Origin: Lates calcarifer
Lineage: Eukaryota > Chordata > Actinopteri > Centropomidae
Assembly (NCBI RefSeq): GCF_001640805.2
Contig: NC_066850.1
Span: 5,218,894-5,282,893, forward strand
Reading direction: 5' to 3'
Length of the DNA stretch: 64,000 nt
Shown one piece after another: positions 1 through 11,696 of the stretch (the first letter of the stretch is position 1; every line of letters begins with the position of its first letter). The position numbers and the translations under genes are program-made. The notes under the pieces are model-generated. The model made no database searches. It was given only the letters and a program-made list of their open reading frames with translations, and was not told where the DNA came from.

Positions 1-190
1 ATTTGTAACCCTGTTTATATCGCTGGTTTTTGAAGCCTGTAACAGACGGAGGGGGGGCATGGTGAAGGTTGTGCAACATGCCACTGAGTCAGTCTTCTAC
101 CCTGAGGGCAGACATTTTCACCCTGCTTCATTACTGCAACAGGCAGGCTCACGTTCTCTCTCTCTCTCTCTTTTTTCTGTGTGTGTCCAT

Positions 191-212
191 GTGTGTGTGT
201 GTGTGTGTGTGT
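191..212. repeat. (GT)n microsatellite
   Basis: An uninterrupted GT run, preceded by a CT tract at about 155-172. Confidence 0.9.
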
Positions 213-357
213 CCAGACCAGATACAGTAAACTCATCTCGCTATGCTCCTAAACATGCAGCTTCATGCTCTGCCCTCCACCACAGGCACACACGTGTGAA
301 GAGTCTTGACGGAGAGGGAAGAGTTTATCATTTAGCAACAAGGAAGAAAGTCAAAGA

Positions 358-404
358 GTGTGTGTGTGTGTGTGTGTAGTGTAGTGTAGTGTGTGTGTAG
401 GGAG
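358..404. repeat. (TG)n microsatellite with TGTAG variants
   Basis: TG repeats interrupted by three GTGTA-type units (GTGTAGTGTAGTGTAG). Confidence 0.85.
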
Positions 405-879
405 CCTCCCTCCCTAGAGGTTGTGTATGGGCTTGTTACAACAACATTCCTCCTCTCAGCTGCTTCTGAACAGCACATTCCTGCAGGAAGAGGGAGATAG
501 AAAGAGAAAAGAGGGTGAGTAAAAGGGGGGAGAAAGGTAAGAGGAGAGGGAGCTAAAATGGAGGAGTGGGGGAGAAAGTGAGAGAGGGAGAAGTAGAATA
601 TACTGTAGAGAAGATGGAAGAGAGAGTAAGGAAGCAGGGGCAGAGGAAATTGGTAAAGGAAGGAAAATGGAGTAATAATAATATTAATATGATATGTAAT
701 GAATCCCTGTTGTGTTATTCATGTTCAGCTGACCCCCCCCTTCTCCCTCCACAGAGAGGTCAGAGGTCAGGGTCAGACACAGTACAGTGCAACCAGAGCC
801 AGCGCTGAGAAAAGGAAGTGACGGAGAGGAGGCCACAAGGTCTCTCTTAAAATATTATTCCCTATACAACCATAACACA

Positions 880-881
<2 letters not shown>

Positions 882-927
<46 letters not shown>
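882..927. repeat. (CA)n microsatellite
   Basis: About 23 perfect CA units. Confidence 0.95.
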
Positions 928-929
<2 letters not shown>

Positions 930-1065
930 GCACTAGAGTACTCTTTGGTGTGTTCATTTCTTCAGTCTGCTTGACCTGTTTTCAGTTTCCGGTGGAAGGA
1001 AGATACAGATTTGACCACAGACACACATAATGATTCAGCCGCACAATTACACTTACGTATGTGTG

Positions 1066-1071
<6 letters not shown>

Positions 1072-1102
<31 letters not shown>
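1072..1102. repeat. (TA)n microsatellite
   Basis: About 15 TA units following a GTGTATATG lead-in. Confidence 0.9.
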
Positions 1103-1105
<3 letters not shown>

Positions 1106-1986
1106 CAGAAAAACAGAGACAGAGCTAAAAGCTTGTTGACAGATTGAATGTTGTGTGTGTATCTGTCAGAACAAATGTCACTTGTATGTCACAATACAAC
1201 ACAGAGAGAAGAGACATTGTTATCATGTCTGGTAATTGAGGAAGGAGCAGAAACGTGGAGGGATGAAGGGGGAGCTAAGAAAACATAAAATATTTACTGG
1301 GATAACAAGCAAATAAGCTTAAAGACAAGAGCAACAAAAAGCAGTTTGTGTGTCGTACAAAGCTTGTTGGCTCTGCGACAGCGTCCCCTCTCTGTCTTCC
1401 TCTCACTCGGCCTGAATAGATGGGTTTGTTTGTCGTCACCGGTCGAACTAAAGGGAAGTAAAGTGACTCTATTCTCTGTCTCTCTACGTGTCTACTGGGT
1501 TTGGCAGACAAGTCTATCCAGAATTCAGATTTACCATTTCTTTATTCTTCTCTTCATCATTTCCTTCCTTTCTTTGTCACTTAAATTACATATGAATGAA
1601 GTGGATGCTCAAAATTAGTGTCCTTAAACATAATTATATAACACTTATATAATTTTAATCTGCTTCTGCCACTACTAGACCTTACACTGGCGCTGCTGTC
1701 AGTACAAATAGTAGCACCACTACTTCTTAAGCACTAGTACTACTATAATTTTTAATACCACATAATGACACACCCTCTCTTTCACTCTTTGTTTCTCTAA
1801 ATCCAAATATGTTTTGTTTGGAAAAGCAAATACGTGGCACAAATACATACCTCCCCTCCTGACTGTTAATGGAGATGTTACTTGATACATTTGTTTGTTT
1901 CTATTTCTGGCAGTATCTTAATCCAGATTATATATCTGACCCATTAATCTGTTGGCTGTTAGCTGCTTCTTCACCATGGGTTTTGC

Positions 1987-1989
<3 letters not shown>

Positions 1990-2065
<76 letters not shown>
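1990..2065. repeat. (ATCT)n tetranucleotide microsatellite
   Basis: About 19 perfect TATC/ATCT units. A run this long is likely to vary in length between individuals. Confidence 0.95.
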
Positions 2066-2694
2066 GTGTGTGTTATAAGGATTAAAATCCAGTGATGGCT
2101 GTATGTCTGCTGCATGACAGGATTATCAAAGCTGTTTACTCAGGTTTTAGACCATGGAGATGATTAACCTGTTTCTCCTGTATAGATATATATGCTGGAG
2201 TCCCTCTGCCGCTGAAAGAATTACACAGAGCGCCACTTGGAGAGCTTACATAACTGGAATACTTTCACATTAATGCATCAGTGATTTAACACCGAAAGAG
2301 TGACAAAGAACATTTTACAGCTCATTAATTTAGCTTGTAATCAGGTATTTCTGAATTGTAAGATTACTACTTTAACTTAAGCACTGTTTCGTTAAAAGCA
2401 GCAATACACCTGAGAAAATAATGAAACTGCCATGTGGGGTCAATAGGGGTCCATAAGTTTTGCCCCAGGCCCACCTAGGGGAATGAATACCCCACCTAAT
2501 AAAATTTACACAGCATACAAAAAAACACCTTTAGAAAATAAAATATATATATATATCCATGTACAGTATCGTATAATAAAATGATAAAAGACATTTAAAT
2601 AAAGCAATGTAATTGATAATACCAACAATCCGCGTCAAAACGACAGACACACATTCTATCCTATCAGAGCTAGCTATAGCTTTAGAGCGACGTC

Positions 2695-2960
2695 CACTCT
2701 AGCCAATGACATTCTAATCCCAGGTGTCGGCTGTCCAATCAGAGGCGGTTATACTCTGGAAGAGGAGGGCTGTGTTTTCCGCTGGCTGTGCCCAGTCCGG
2801 ATGTTCCTCAGTAGCGAATAACGAGCAGCAGTGTGTGAATGTGGCAACCGAGGTAGACAGGGAGGGGTAGGTAGACTGTCCAGAGCTGGGGTCTTTTTTT
2901 GGGGTCTTTTTTTTCTTTATTTTTCTTAACTTACAGAGCATATTGTTTACGGTTTATGTT
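2695..2960 (+). promoter_or_regulatory. ptpn12: probable ptpn12 core promoter
   Basis: The stretch 400-650 bases upstream of the ptpn12 start codon carries two CCAAT boxes in the same orientation (2703-2707 and 2735-2739, the second reading CCAATCAGAG) and a CCGGATGT ETS-type site at 2797-2804. Local CpG content is higher than in the flanking AT-rich DNA. There is no clear TATA box. CCAAT (NF-Y) plus ETS sites are typical of TATA-less vertebrate promoters. The transcription start is not visible; 2760-2900 is a guess. Confidence 0.5.
2703..2739 (+). promoter_or_regulatory. ptpn12: paired CCAAT boxes (NF-Y type)
   Basis: Two direct CCAAT pentamers start exactly 32 bases apart (2703 and 2735), about three helical turns. 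This spacing is known from NF-Y-dependent promoters. That NF-Y binds here is inferred from the motif. Confidence 0.5.
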
Positions 2961-3114
2961 ACGCCACGGCTGTAAACTTGTTCGTAGAGCAGAAAAACCG
3001 GGCCGCCGCTGCTTTTCTTTGGGACTAACGGCTGTCGCTGTGAAAACAGCCCAGAAGAAAGAAGGAAAGGGAGAAACAACATGGGGCGATAATAAAAAAA
3101 AAAAGAAGGTGTAG
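2956..3114 (+). other. upstream ORF of about 52 codons in the presumed ptpn12 5' UTR
   Basis: The ATG at 2956 opens a frame rich in Arg and Lys that ends at TAG 3112-3114, before the main start at 3341. It matches no family I know. It counts as a uORF only if transcription starts upstream of 2956, which is not established. Confidence 0.3.
3081..3092 (+). other. minimal uORF (3 codons plus stop)
   Basis: ATG GGG CGA TAA. It lies out of frame inside the 52-codon uORF and precedes a poly-A stretch. Confidence 0.3.
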
Positions 3115-3118
3115 TGTT

Positions 3119-3153
3119 ATGAACCGACGATGACTCCCTGGGGGGATCCGTGA
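3119..3153 (+). other. two overlapping mini uORFs joined by ATGA
   Basis: The first mini-ORF (3119-3133) is ATG, three codons and TGA. Its stop overlaps the ATG of the second (3130-3153: ATG, six codons, TGA) in the sequence ATGA. The arrangement lies about 190 bases before the main ATG and could lower or regulate ptpn12 translation if transcribed. Confidence 0.35.
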
Positions 3154-3269
3154 AGCTTATTTATTTTTATTTATTCCTCCTCTTCCTTTTCCCCTGTTTC
3201 TTTTTTTGTTTTATTTTTACGTTTTCTCCTCCCTTGCTACTTTGGAGGGGGGATTGTGTGTGTGGGGTT

Positions 3270-3301
3270 TTTTTGTTTTTGTTTTTGTTTTTGTTTTTTT
3301 A
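3270..3301. repeat. T-rich (GTTTTT)n tract before the ptpn12 start
   Basis: Repeats of GTTTTT end about 40 bases upstream of the start codon, probably within the 5' UTR. Confidence 0.8.
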
Positions 3302-3340
3302 AAGAAAAGGCAACGGGATACATTACAAGAGGACTGAAGG

Positions 3341-3442
3341 ATGGACCAAGCCGGCATCCTGAGAAAGTTTATCCACGGGGTGAAGGCCATGAGCGAGGGG
3401 GACGAGGAGAGGGGAGAGGACAACTTCGGCAACGACTTTATG
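3341..3442 (+). CDS. ptpn12: ptpn12 coding exon 1
   Basis: Encodes residues 1-34, from [17 protein letters not shown] to NFGNDFM. The ATG sits in a good context (AAGGATGG) and aligns with the family start MEQVEILRKF. The donor GTGGGT follows at 3443, phase 0. Confidence 0.93.
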
Positions 3443-6400
3443 GTGGGTCTAAAAAATTAACAGGAGCATACCTAGCTTCCTTTACCGCATATCTATCTCA
3501 GCCAGACCTCTTTCCCTTCATAATTTCCACCATACTTGACCCTCTATGTCCCACCCCCCTCCTCCCTTTCCCAGTCTCCTGGTTCCCTGTATCCCTCAGG
3601 AGGTGAGGCAGGGGCGGCCACACTGCCCTCTTCCTTTTCCTCCCTGTTTCCAGGCTTTACATGGCGGCCTAGCATTGTCTCCCAAAACCACAGAAACACC
3701 ACCGGCTCCTGTTTCTTTTAAATAAACACACAAATAACAAAACAAGGCGCATTCACGTCCCTTTCTAGCCCTGGGATATATGTATATATATATATGTATG
3801 TATTTTTTTGCATGGCGTTGTTGGAATAGCTTAGCTTGTAGCTAAAGTGTAGTGTTGTTGTGGCTATTTGCTTACTGTCTGTTAACCATGCCTGACTGTT
3901 TTAGGATACAGTGCAGTGACTCATTGTTCTCTCTGAATAGTTCAATAAGCAGTGAATGACCGGTAACCAAACCTGAACTTAATTGTATGCATGATCTCTA
4001 GTGTGTTATCTGTAGTATTTGTAACAGTCTATATGAAACATAGGATGGCTGAAGGTACAGTAAATATTTTGAGCACAGATGTGCTGTAGACAGTCCAACC
4101 AGAACCTTTTATTCAGTAAATACAGCTTACCCAGCTTTCAGGCTCAGTACTCGCAGTTTACCTTAAGAGATTGGGCAAAATATTCTTAGTATAATTCAGT
4201 AAAATTCACCAACACCACAAACTACAGACTCCAGAGAGCAAAGATGAATCAAAACACTCTAAATTAAAACATAATAACCTTCATAAAGGTTGGATTTAGT
4301 GCAGGGTTGTGGCAGTGACAGTAATAAACTGGCAACTGAGCGTAAATGTTAATGGTATGAATTCTGAAGAATATAGCACAGTTTATAGTTTCTTTTGAGA
4401 TGGAAAAGAGAGTTTTGTTGGTAAAGTAACATGCTCTGATGACATTATGTTTGCCCAATGATGACCGCTGACCTGCAGCCATCGCTTTGCCTTCACTGCA
4501 TCACTGGATGTTATTGTGTTGCAACTCTTGACTCAAAATAGGACCTCTCCCAGGCTTGTGAAATAGCTGAAATAGCCACAAGAGGGATGGTGCTTCTGAT
4601 AACGCGTGTGTCATTATGTGATCATTTTAGCTCAATGGTTTATGATTCGTAAGTCAGGAAATAATGTGTTGGTGTTAGTGAAGTATTCAGGTTAAATATG
4701 CCTCAGTTATTTGTGTTTATTTCATATAAACATACATTATGTTTCAGGGAAGTGAAGTGTTGTGATTTATTTTATGGCATTACACTGTGATTGTTCGGTA
4801 AAGAGGCTAATAAGCATTAGCCTAGTTAACTTTTTCTCCTTTTGCCTACAGTTATACACACACTCACACTCCCTTCTCCTCACTTCCTACTTCATGCAAG
4901 CTGCTTGCTGGAGCTTGCAACATTCTTTCTTGGCCCATTTCATAACATTTTGTCCTGGCTTTAAAAGTGGAGCTTTATCAACTATTGGGCACACTTTGAA
5001 TAAAAGCAACACAGTCTGACAGGCCATTCTCTCCAAAACTAGATAACAAGACAAATCCTGGAATGTGCACAACTCTATGTACGTGTCTGATAGTTTCTGA
5101 TGACCTGACCCGTCCCGTCCTTCAAGTGTGTGTTTCAGAAAACAGGGAGGTAGTGGATGTTGCGCAAAAACCAGGGGCACTGGGCCATGTTAGAAGTTCT
5201 TTGTGGATGAGGGAGACACCAAACGGCGCTGGGATTAGTCTAATTTACAGGCCATTCATTTCATAATACATGTAATCAGAACTTCTACACCTCTACTTTT
5301 TAAAAATTCTTACCCAGTACACATTTTTATTGGCTGCGGCTTCCTCTTAACCTTAAATTCTCCATGAAGGCTTGACTCAGTAAATGTAGGTTCTTCTTTT
5401 AGTCCCACCATACTTCTCATTCATAACTTTACACACATCCACGCCTTGTTGCCCGGCCTACTACAACCACAGCCCTCTGCTGCTGGGTGGAACTGTAGGC
5501 GAAGCAATGCGATCTTAAAACTTGTTGTTTAGGTAGGAAAGATTTCCTCCTTTATCAGTTTTCCCAGCAAAACACCCCTCCAGCCTTTGCGGCTGCTGAA
5601 AATAGCGTCTTTTTTAAATTCAGAATCACTCTTTTCAAACACCACTGACTGCTTGTCTTGCCTTCGTTCTTCATGTGGTATCTGTTCAGTTTCCTTTCCA
5701 GTTAGTTTTACTGGCATGAAATTTGCTTTCACAATGAAAAATATTTCCTGTTAGCCGTTATGCTATCACGCATTCCTCCAGACAATCGGCTCACATTTTA
5801 GGTCCTTGTACTTTCTTTAATTTGATCTGTTTCCTCATTCAGGTTATTCACAGTAACTAGGTTATTTTTGTGCTGCAAACTTGCTGAACGGCATCTTTAC
5901 AGTGTCCGTGTAAACGGGGCTTCGAGCTATGTTCTCTCGGCAGCTGGCGACATCAGCTTGTGTATGTGGAGTCCCACCTAAATTATTCAGCAGACACAGC
6001 AGCTTGTAGACAAGAAAACTTGTTCTGATTCGAGTGCAGGTGGGCCGCGTGCCAGCGCACCAAGCACAATTAAGCCGTGTCAGCCAACATATACATAAGT
6101 GAGCGCTTTAGCCGATTGCTGCTGGTCTCTCGTACCAATTTCGAGCTTTGTATGAAGCTTTCAATTGCTGGAGTCAAACACACAATACCGCAAGCACATG
6201 GGGTGTGCTCCTCTGCTCACTGAGTCACCAGAACACCCTGACATAACACCCACTTTAACTGCCTATTGTTGTTTATATATAGAAAGTGTTTTATAGACGT
6301 AATTACAGTGCTCTGGTGGGGCAACAAGTCAGAGATTATACACTTTGTTCAGTACTCTTTTTCAGCTGTTTAATGCAACGGGATATTTTTTTTCCCTACC

Positions 6401-9400
6401 TGGCACCCAAATCTGACAAGTGTGGTGATCTTGTCATGTTTGAATCGTGGCTCTGTACGGGGCGCTGTTAGTTTTAGCAGTTTCATTTAGTGGCGTACGT
6501 GTTTGTTTAGAAACATCAACACCTGATCTCATTGCACGGCACACACTGGTGCATGTGGTGTGACTACATTAGGGCCACTAATGAGGTCCAAGGAGAGTGC
6601 AGGGTTAAAGCCATAAATTGGACACATTTTTGGTCATAATCTTGGTGTAATTTCTCCCTTCATTCTCTGTGTTTTTCTGTTGAGTTTATGACAGAGTATG
6701 TTATAAAATAGATGCTAAACAGCTTTGCATGTCGGTGGATCTAAATGCCAGTGAGACCTTCAGTAACCATTTGAAAGATTTAAGCTTCAGTGATGATATG
6801 GTGCAATGTGTCATCAGTAAAAGGCACACCGTATGATCATTTTAACCAATTTGGTCTGAAGATAACGGCTTAATCCAGAGGGATACAAGGGAAAATATGT
6901 ACTGTTGGGTTCTGGACGCTGTGTCATGACGCAGGTTCTGCAAAAAGTGGGGGCATCTGTGCAGTAGCTGGTTCCACAAAACCAAACAAAGGCAATCTTA
7001 CTTGTTTCACAAGGGTGGTTATCAACTGGCTCTGTCAACCCACGACTTTCCAAACCAGCTATTAGTGCGCTTATGTAAGAGAGCCAGAGTTTTTTTTTTT
7101 TTTTTTTAAACAAATAGATAGTTACAAAGGCTGCACCACAGACACATCCAGAGAAGATTTAAAAGAAGGTGAAAAGTTGATTGTGATTCTGTTATTAAAC
7201 AAAACTAGAGTGAAAACTTTCAAAGACGCCCAAAAGGTAAGATAAACCAGAGAGAGAAAATGTGATCAGGTGTAAATCAATCGTCATCATCATCATCTTC
7301 TTGATATAATTAGCTGAAAGAACAACTTCCTCCATTTTGGATTGCGTGACCGCCACCTCGACCGTGTGAATTTTGCACATCTTAAGTTTGGTTTTACCCA
7401 ACTGCTGTGAGTGAGTCCTCTGATTGTGACAGTTCCTTCTAAATGAATTGAATCTGTTGCGAAAGGCTGCTGCTGCTGTCCTCTCCTGGTGTGTCCAAAA
7501 TTGTATTGCTGACTCACAAATCTGGCTTTGTGAACCAGGCTTCACCGTTTGTATGGGCAGAGCTTTCACTGCCTGCTGTTTCGGAGAGATGTATTTTGCA
7601 CTTCAGTTTTTGATGTGTCACTTCCTGTGGGCAGAGAAAGTGTCTGTATTCGACCGGAGTTCACGGTTTCTCTGGTTTGTCAGTCTAGAGTCTCTGTTCT
7701 TTTATTGCATATATTTATATATGTCTAGGTGACAGTTGTTTGAGGTGGAGCTCAGGGGCAGGTTGACTGAACACACAGCTGTTCATAGACATGCAAGCTG
7801 CAGGGATTGAGCTTGTGACCTCTGTGTTATGGGAAACCTTCTGTAACTAGTAAGCCACCATGCGCCTGAAAGAAACATGCTATTACAGAAAACATTCACC
7901 CAAAAAAATGCTTCACAGAGTTGTACACATGCTTTGTTTTTGCAGGGTTGTCCCCAGTGGATCTGCAAACCTTTGGCACTCTGATAGCAGCATTACAAAA
8001 GACAGGGCATTTAACTTCTTGAGAACAAACAGTTGTGATTTGGTGTCTTTTCGTATGCCAAGTGCCCTGGTATGTCACGCGAACAGACGTTTGCATATGA
8101 ACAGGTGGGCATCATGGGCTACATGTGAAGATAGGAGGAGGCAGGCACTTAAAGTGTCTGTACCGAGGTGTAAAAATCATTTCACAGGTTCAGTGAGTGT
8201 GGCTACAAAGTGGTTTAACTTGGAACTGAGATGCTAACTGAGCATGATGTAAAGACAGGAAATAAACCACACAGCCGGAAACAAGATGAAACAATGTTAC
8301 CTATACCTGTACCTGTTTTCTGGGCTCAACATCCAAGTCTAGACAGGGTTTAGACATGGGAGGTTGACCTGCATGAGTGTGTGTTCCTGCTCCACCTTTG
8401 TGAGCAGTTCTAGACGCCCAAGCAGGACATCAAAGAAAGAGAAAAAGTGCTAACACCCGCTCTCTAAATGGGTGTCCTGTCGGGCGGACATTACACTCAG
8501 AGGGGAGGCAAGAAAATGGGATGTGAAAATGGCAAACACACTAGTGTGTGTGAGTTCTCATGGGTTTGTGCTTGTGTGTAGTAATAGTTTTGACTGTCAC
8601 CAGGTGGTCTTCCCCTTCGCTTTTCTTAGTCGTGTGTGTATGGTAAGTGCCTGCACACACATCTCAGCTTCCAACACATGATCTGGAAACTTTTTTGCCC
8701 TTGTATTACACAAGGGTTGTCGCATTCAGACCAACGTTTGCTCTGCGGTAAAACAACGTAAGGGGCTGCGTTTGTCGGGAGTGTGATGTTTCATACAGCG
8801 ACGAGACAGCGAAATTCGATCGGGAAAGTCCAGTTGGCGAGACGTCACGTTGCATTGTAGCCTTTGATTTTTCTGAATAAAAAGCAGATTATTTCCCTTT
8901 CAGGTGGACAGTTTGGAAGTGAGCGGATTACGTGATCTGTCTTTTGGTGAAATAAAACACCACTCACACTATGCACGGTATGCTGCGTTCTCATTTTCAA
9001 ACTCATCAGTCAGTCATTGTGTTGAAAACGAGGCTGGAGGCCGACAGGACACGGGCCTTGTGTGTTTTTACAGCCCCGGGCTTTAGGTTTAGATTTATCT
9101 AAAAACTGATGCGTGACAAATAGTGAAAAGAATGAATTTATTCATTTGAGCAGCAACAGAGGGCAGTTTGCTGCAGTTTGTCCTGTGATGTGTTCTCATC
9201 GGATGAACCCGACGACACACAGCATACTGACCATTTGATCAGTCACATGCTGGGACCCTGTGCTGTTGTTTATGGTGCATTTGTTGTCCTGTTTGCCTGC
9301 TTTTAATCTAAGCCGCACAAATTTCAGCTCAGTCGACTTAGCAGTGAAGTTTTGAATGGTTATGTCAGCAGCTAAGAAGAAAAGTAATCCACCATTTTTT

Positions 9401-11633
9401 TTATTTTCAGTGGTTGTCTGCTGTCACCCATCGTGGCTAAAAAAAACAGGTCTTGTGTGTGTGTGTATTTGCCTCTGTGCTTTTATTAGCTTGTTTGTGT
9501 GCGTGGGTGCAGGGGAAGGTACGCTGCGGGGGTCGGCTGCTGTTTCGCGAGTGTGTGAGTTTGTGAGTGTGTTGGTGTCGCGGTGAGTCTGCCTCATGTT
9601 ACTGTAACAAGACTTCCCAATTTCTTTTTGGTGTCACAAGCCGCCTTCTTTCTCACCCTCCCCTCCCACTGCTTAACCCAGAAACCAGACTTTTGCCCCT
9701 AAGCTGGGTGTTTCTCAGAAGAGATGCAACACAATATTTCCGCTCTTGTTGGTGTGTGTGTGAAGCTTTATATGATGAAAGCTAGCCGACCCACCATCAA
9801 GGCCGGAGAACTTTCTTGATCAAGATGAGGAGACAGAGAAACGCTTTGGAAACTATGCAGCAATCCCCCGAGTTTGTACATGGTGGGAGTCGTCTTGGCC
9901 TATATCTCTTTTTGGGCACCAGGAGGGTGTCACATTATTGTGGTAATACAAAATATTGTATGAACACATAGAAATACACACTTAACAACAGATAGCTGTT
10001 GAATAATACCTCCATCTGAAGATGTACGTGATCACACAGGCACATTAAAGTCAGGCCTGAGAGCGCAGGGTCACCAGTTTGACCCACCATCCAGGCTGGG
10101 AATATCTGAGCAGGGAAGTGATTAACACACACACACAAACACACTGAGCATGCACCAAACACACAATGAGCTCCTGTCCCAGATGATTGGGATTATATGC
10201 AGTTTGTCCACATCTGCTTCCTGCTGCAGGCCGAGATCCAGAGTCGGAAATAACCACCGGGCATACACCAGTAAATGCTAACCGTGTTTGCTGAGTGACG
10301 GTGAGGTAAACAGTTTTAACTACAACTCCAAACACGTCAGACTTCGTAGTTTGTGTATTTGGGCTTCTGAGTTTTTAGACTCTTTCTAGACTACTTACTT
10401 TAGAGAAGCAAATAATAGCGACGAGACAGGGGAGGTCATGCTGTGAAAATTGTGTCATTCTTATCTTTGCAGGAAAAGTCACATGGTGGTCAGCTGCAGA
10501 ATAGCTTGACCGAAAGTGGTGGGGGGTCAAACCCTGAGGAGAAGTTACATGACAGCTCAATGTACAGTAGATGTGTTTTTGTATCTTCTCTCATTCTGTC
10601 ATTTATTTAGGCAGATTTTTCCATATATGAAATGCAATTTGACATTTGTTTCCATCTCCTACTGGAGTTGTGTGCAACAAGGTAAATATTAATCTCAAGT
10701 CTGTTGCGTTTAAAGAAGCGTTTTTATTGAATTTCAGGTGTTTGATTTCAGATTTGGCTCTCATATTTGAATTTTCCACTTCCCTCTGCTCTACTTAGCC
10801 CTCATCAGTTTCTCTGACTGTCCCTCCATCTCTTTCCTCTCCACATCCTTCCTCTTCATTCTCTTCCCTTTGTCCACTTTGTTTTGTCTCGTGACGTTTT
10901 AAAGGCACAAACCCACCGACTCATTAGTCAAAGGAAGCAGTATGAGTAGATTTTCTGTGTCTCTTGTTCTTTCTAAATCTACTGCAGTAGCTGACACTTG
11001 AGGTCCCAGAGGAAGTGCCGGGGGTTTTAAATGGCTGGGTGAACTGGGTGCTTTCAGTTCAGCACAGGTGTTTCCTGCGGTCAGCGTGACACTGTCGCCG
11101 ATCACACACACACAGGCAGACTCGCGGTTTAAGTTAGCTACAGATGCTCACGATGCACACTTCTTATATGTTAATAGGTAGCTACTTAGCAGCTGAATTT
11201 GGTGAATAAACATTCTTCCTTCCCTTCAGAGGTTCCTATTTTTAACATTACCTTCTGCTTTTTGAATCATCATGAACTCCCTGGGTCTCTGACTTGCATA
11301 ACAGACGTGCAGTGATTCTGTCAGATGGTGTAGGATTGAAAATGAAAGAGTGACAGGCCGAGAGAAAGCGAACCCTGGTGGCTAATTAAAGGACAGTACA
11401 TTGTGCTTTGTGCCAGAGAATGATGGGATATTAACACCCCTACATAGATGTGTGTGTGTTCATGCCCACTCATGCTATCAGTGCTCCACTGACCTATATT
11501 GGCCCGAAGCCATAAAGTGGAAATGGCTGCACAGTACATGAGTGCGCACATGTTTGCATGCGTGCATGCAGCCTGGCGACTGATGCTAGTTGTTGGACAA
11601 AATCTTTGTCAGGATCTTTAGCTAATGAACACG

Positions 11634-11696
<63 letters not shown>

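Larger units (their letters stand above)
1..2690. other. upstream intergenic region, no gene seen
   Basis: No coding exon, RNA gene or recognisable domain could be read on either strand. The open frames here are short, low in complexity and run through microsatellites. The stretch holds several simple repeats, listed separately, and AT-rich unique sequence around 1620-1760 and 2500-2640. It may hold distal regulatory DNA for ptpn12, but nothing in the sequence shows this directly. Confidence 0.6.

Noticed and set aside
2899..3114. An upstream protein-coding exon or N-terminal extension of ptpn12
   Set aside because: The frame ends in TAG at 3112-3114 before the main ATG, is poly-Lys at its end, and the ptpn12 start aligns with the family N-terminus. 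Kept only as a possible uORF.
7195..7569. 124-residue minus-strand frame in ptpn12 intron 1
   Set aside because: No domain, no splice or promoter context, overlaps another frame on the same strand; consistent with chance.
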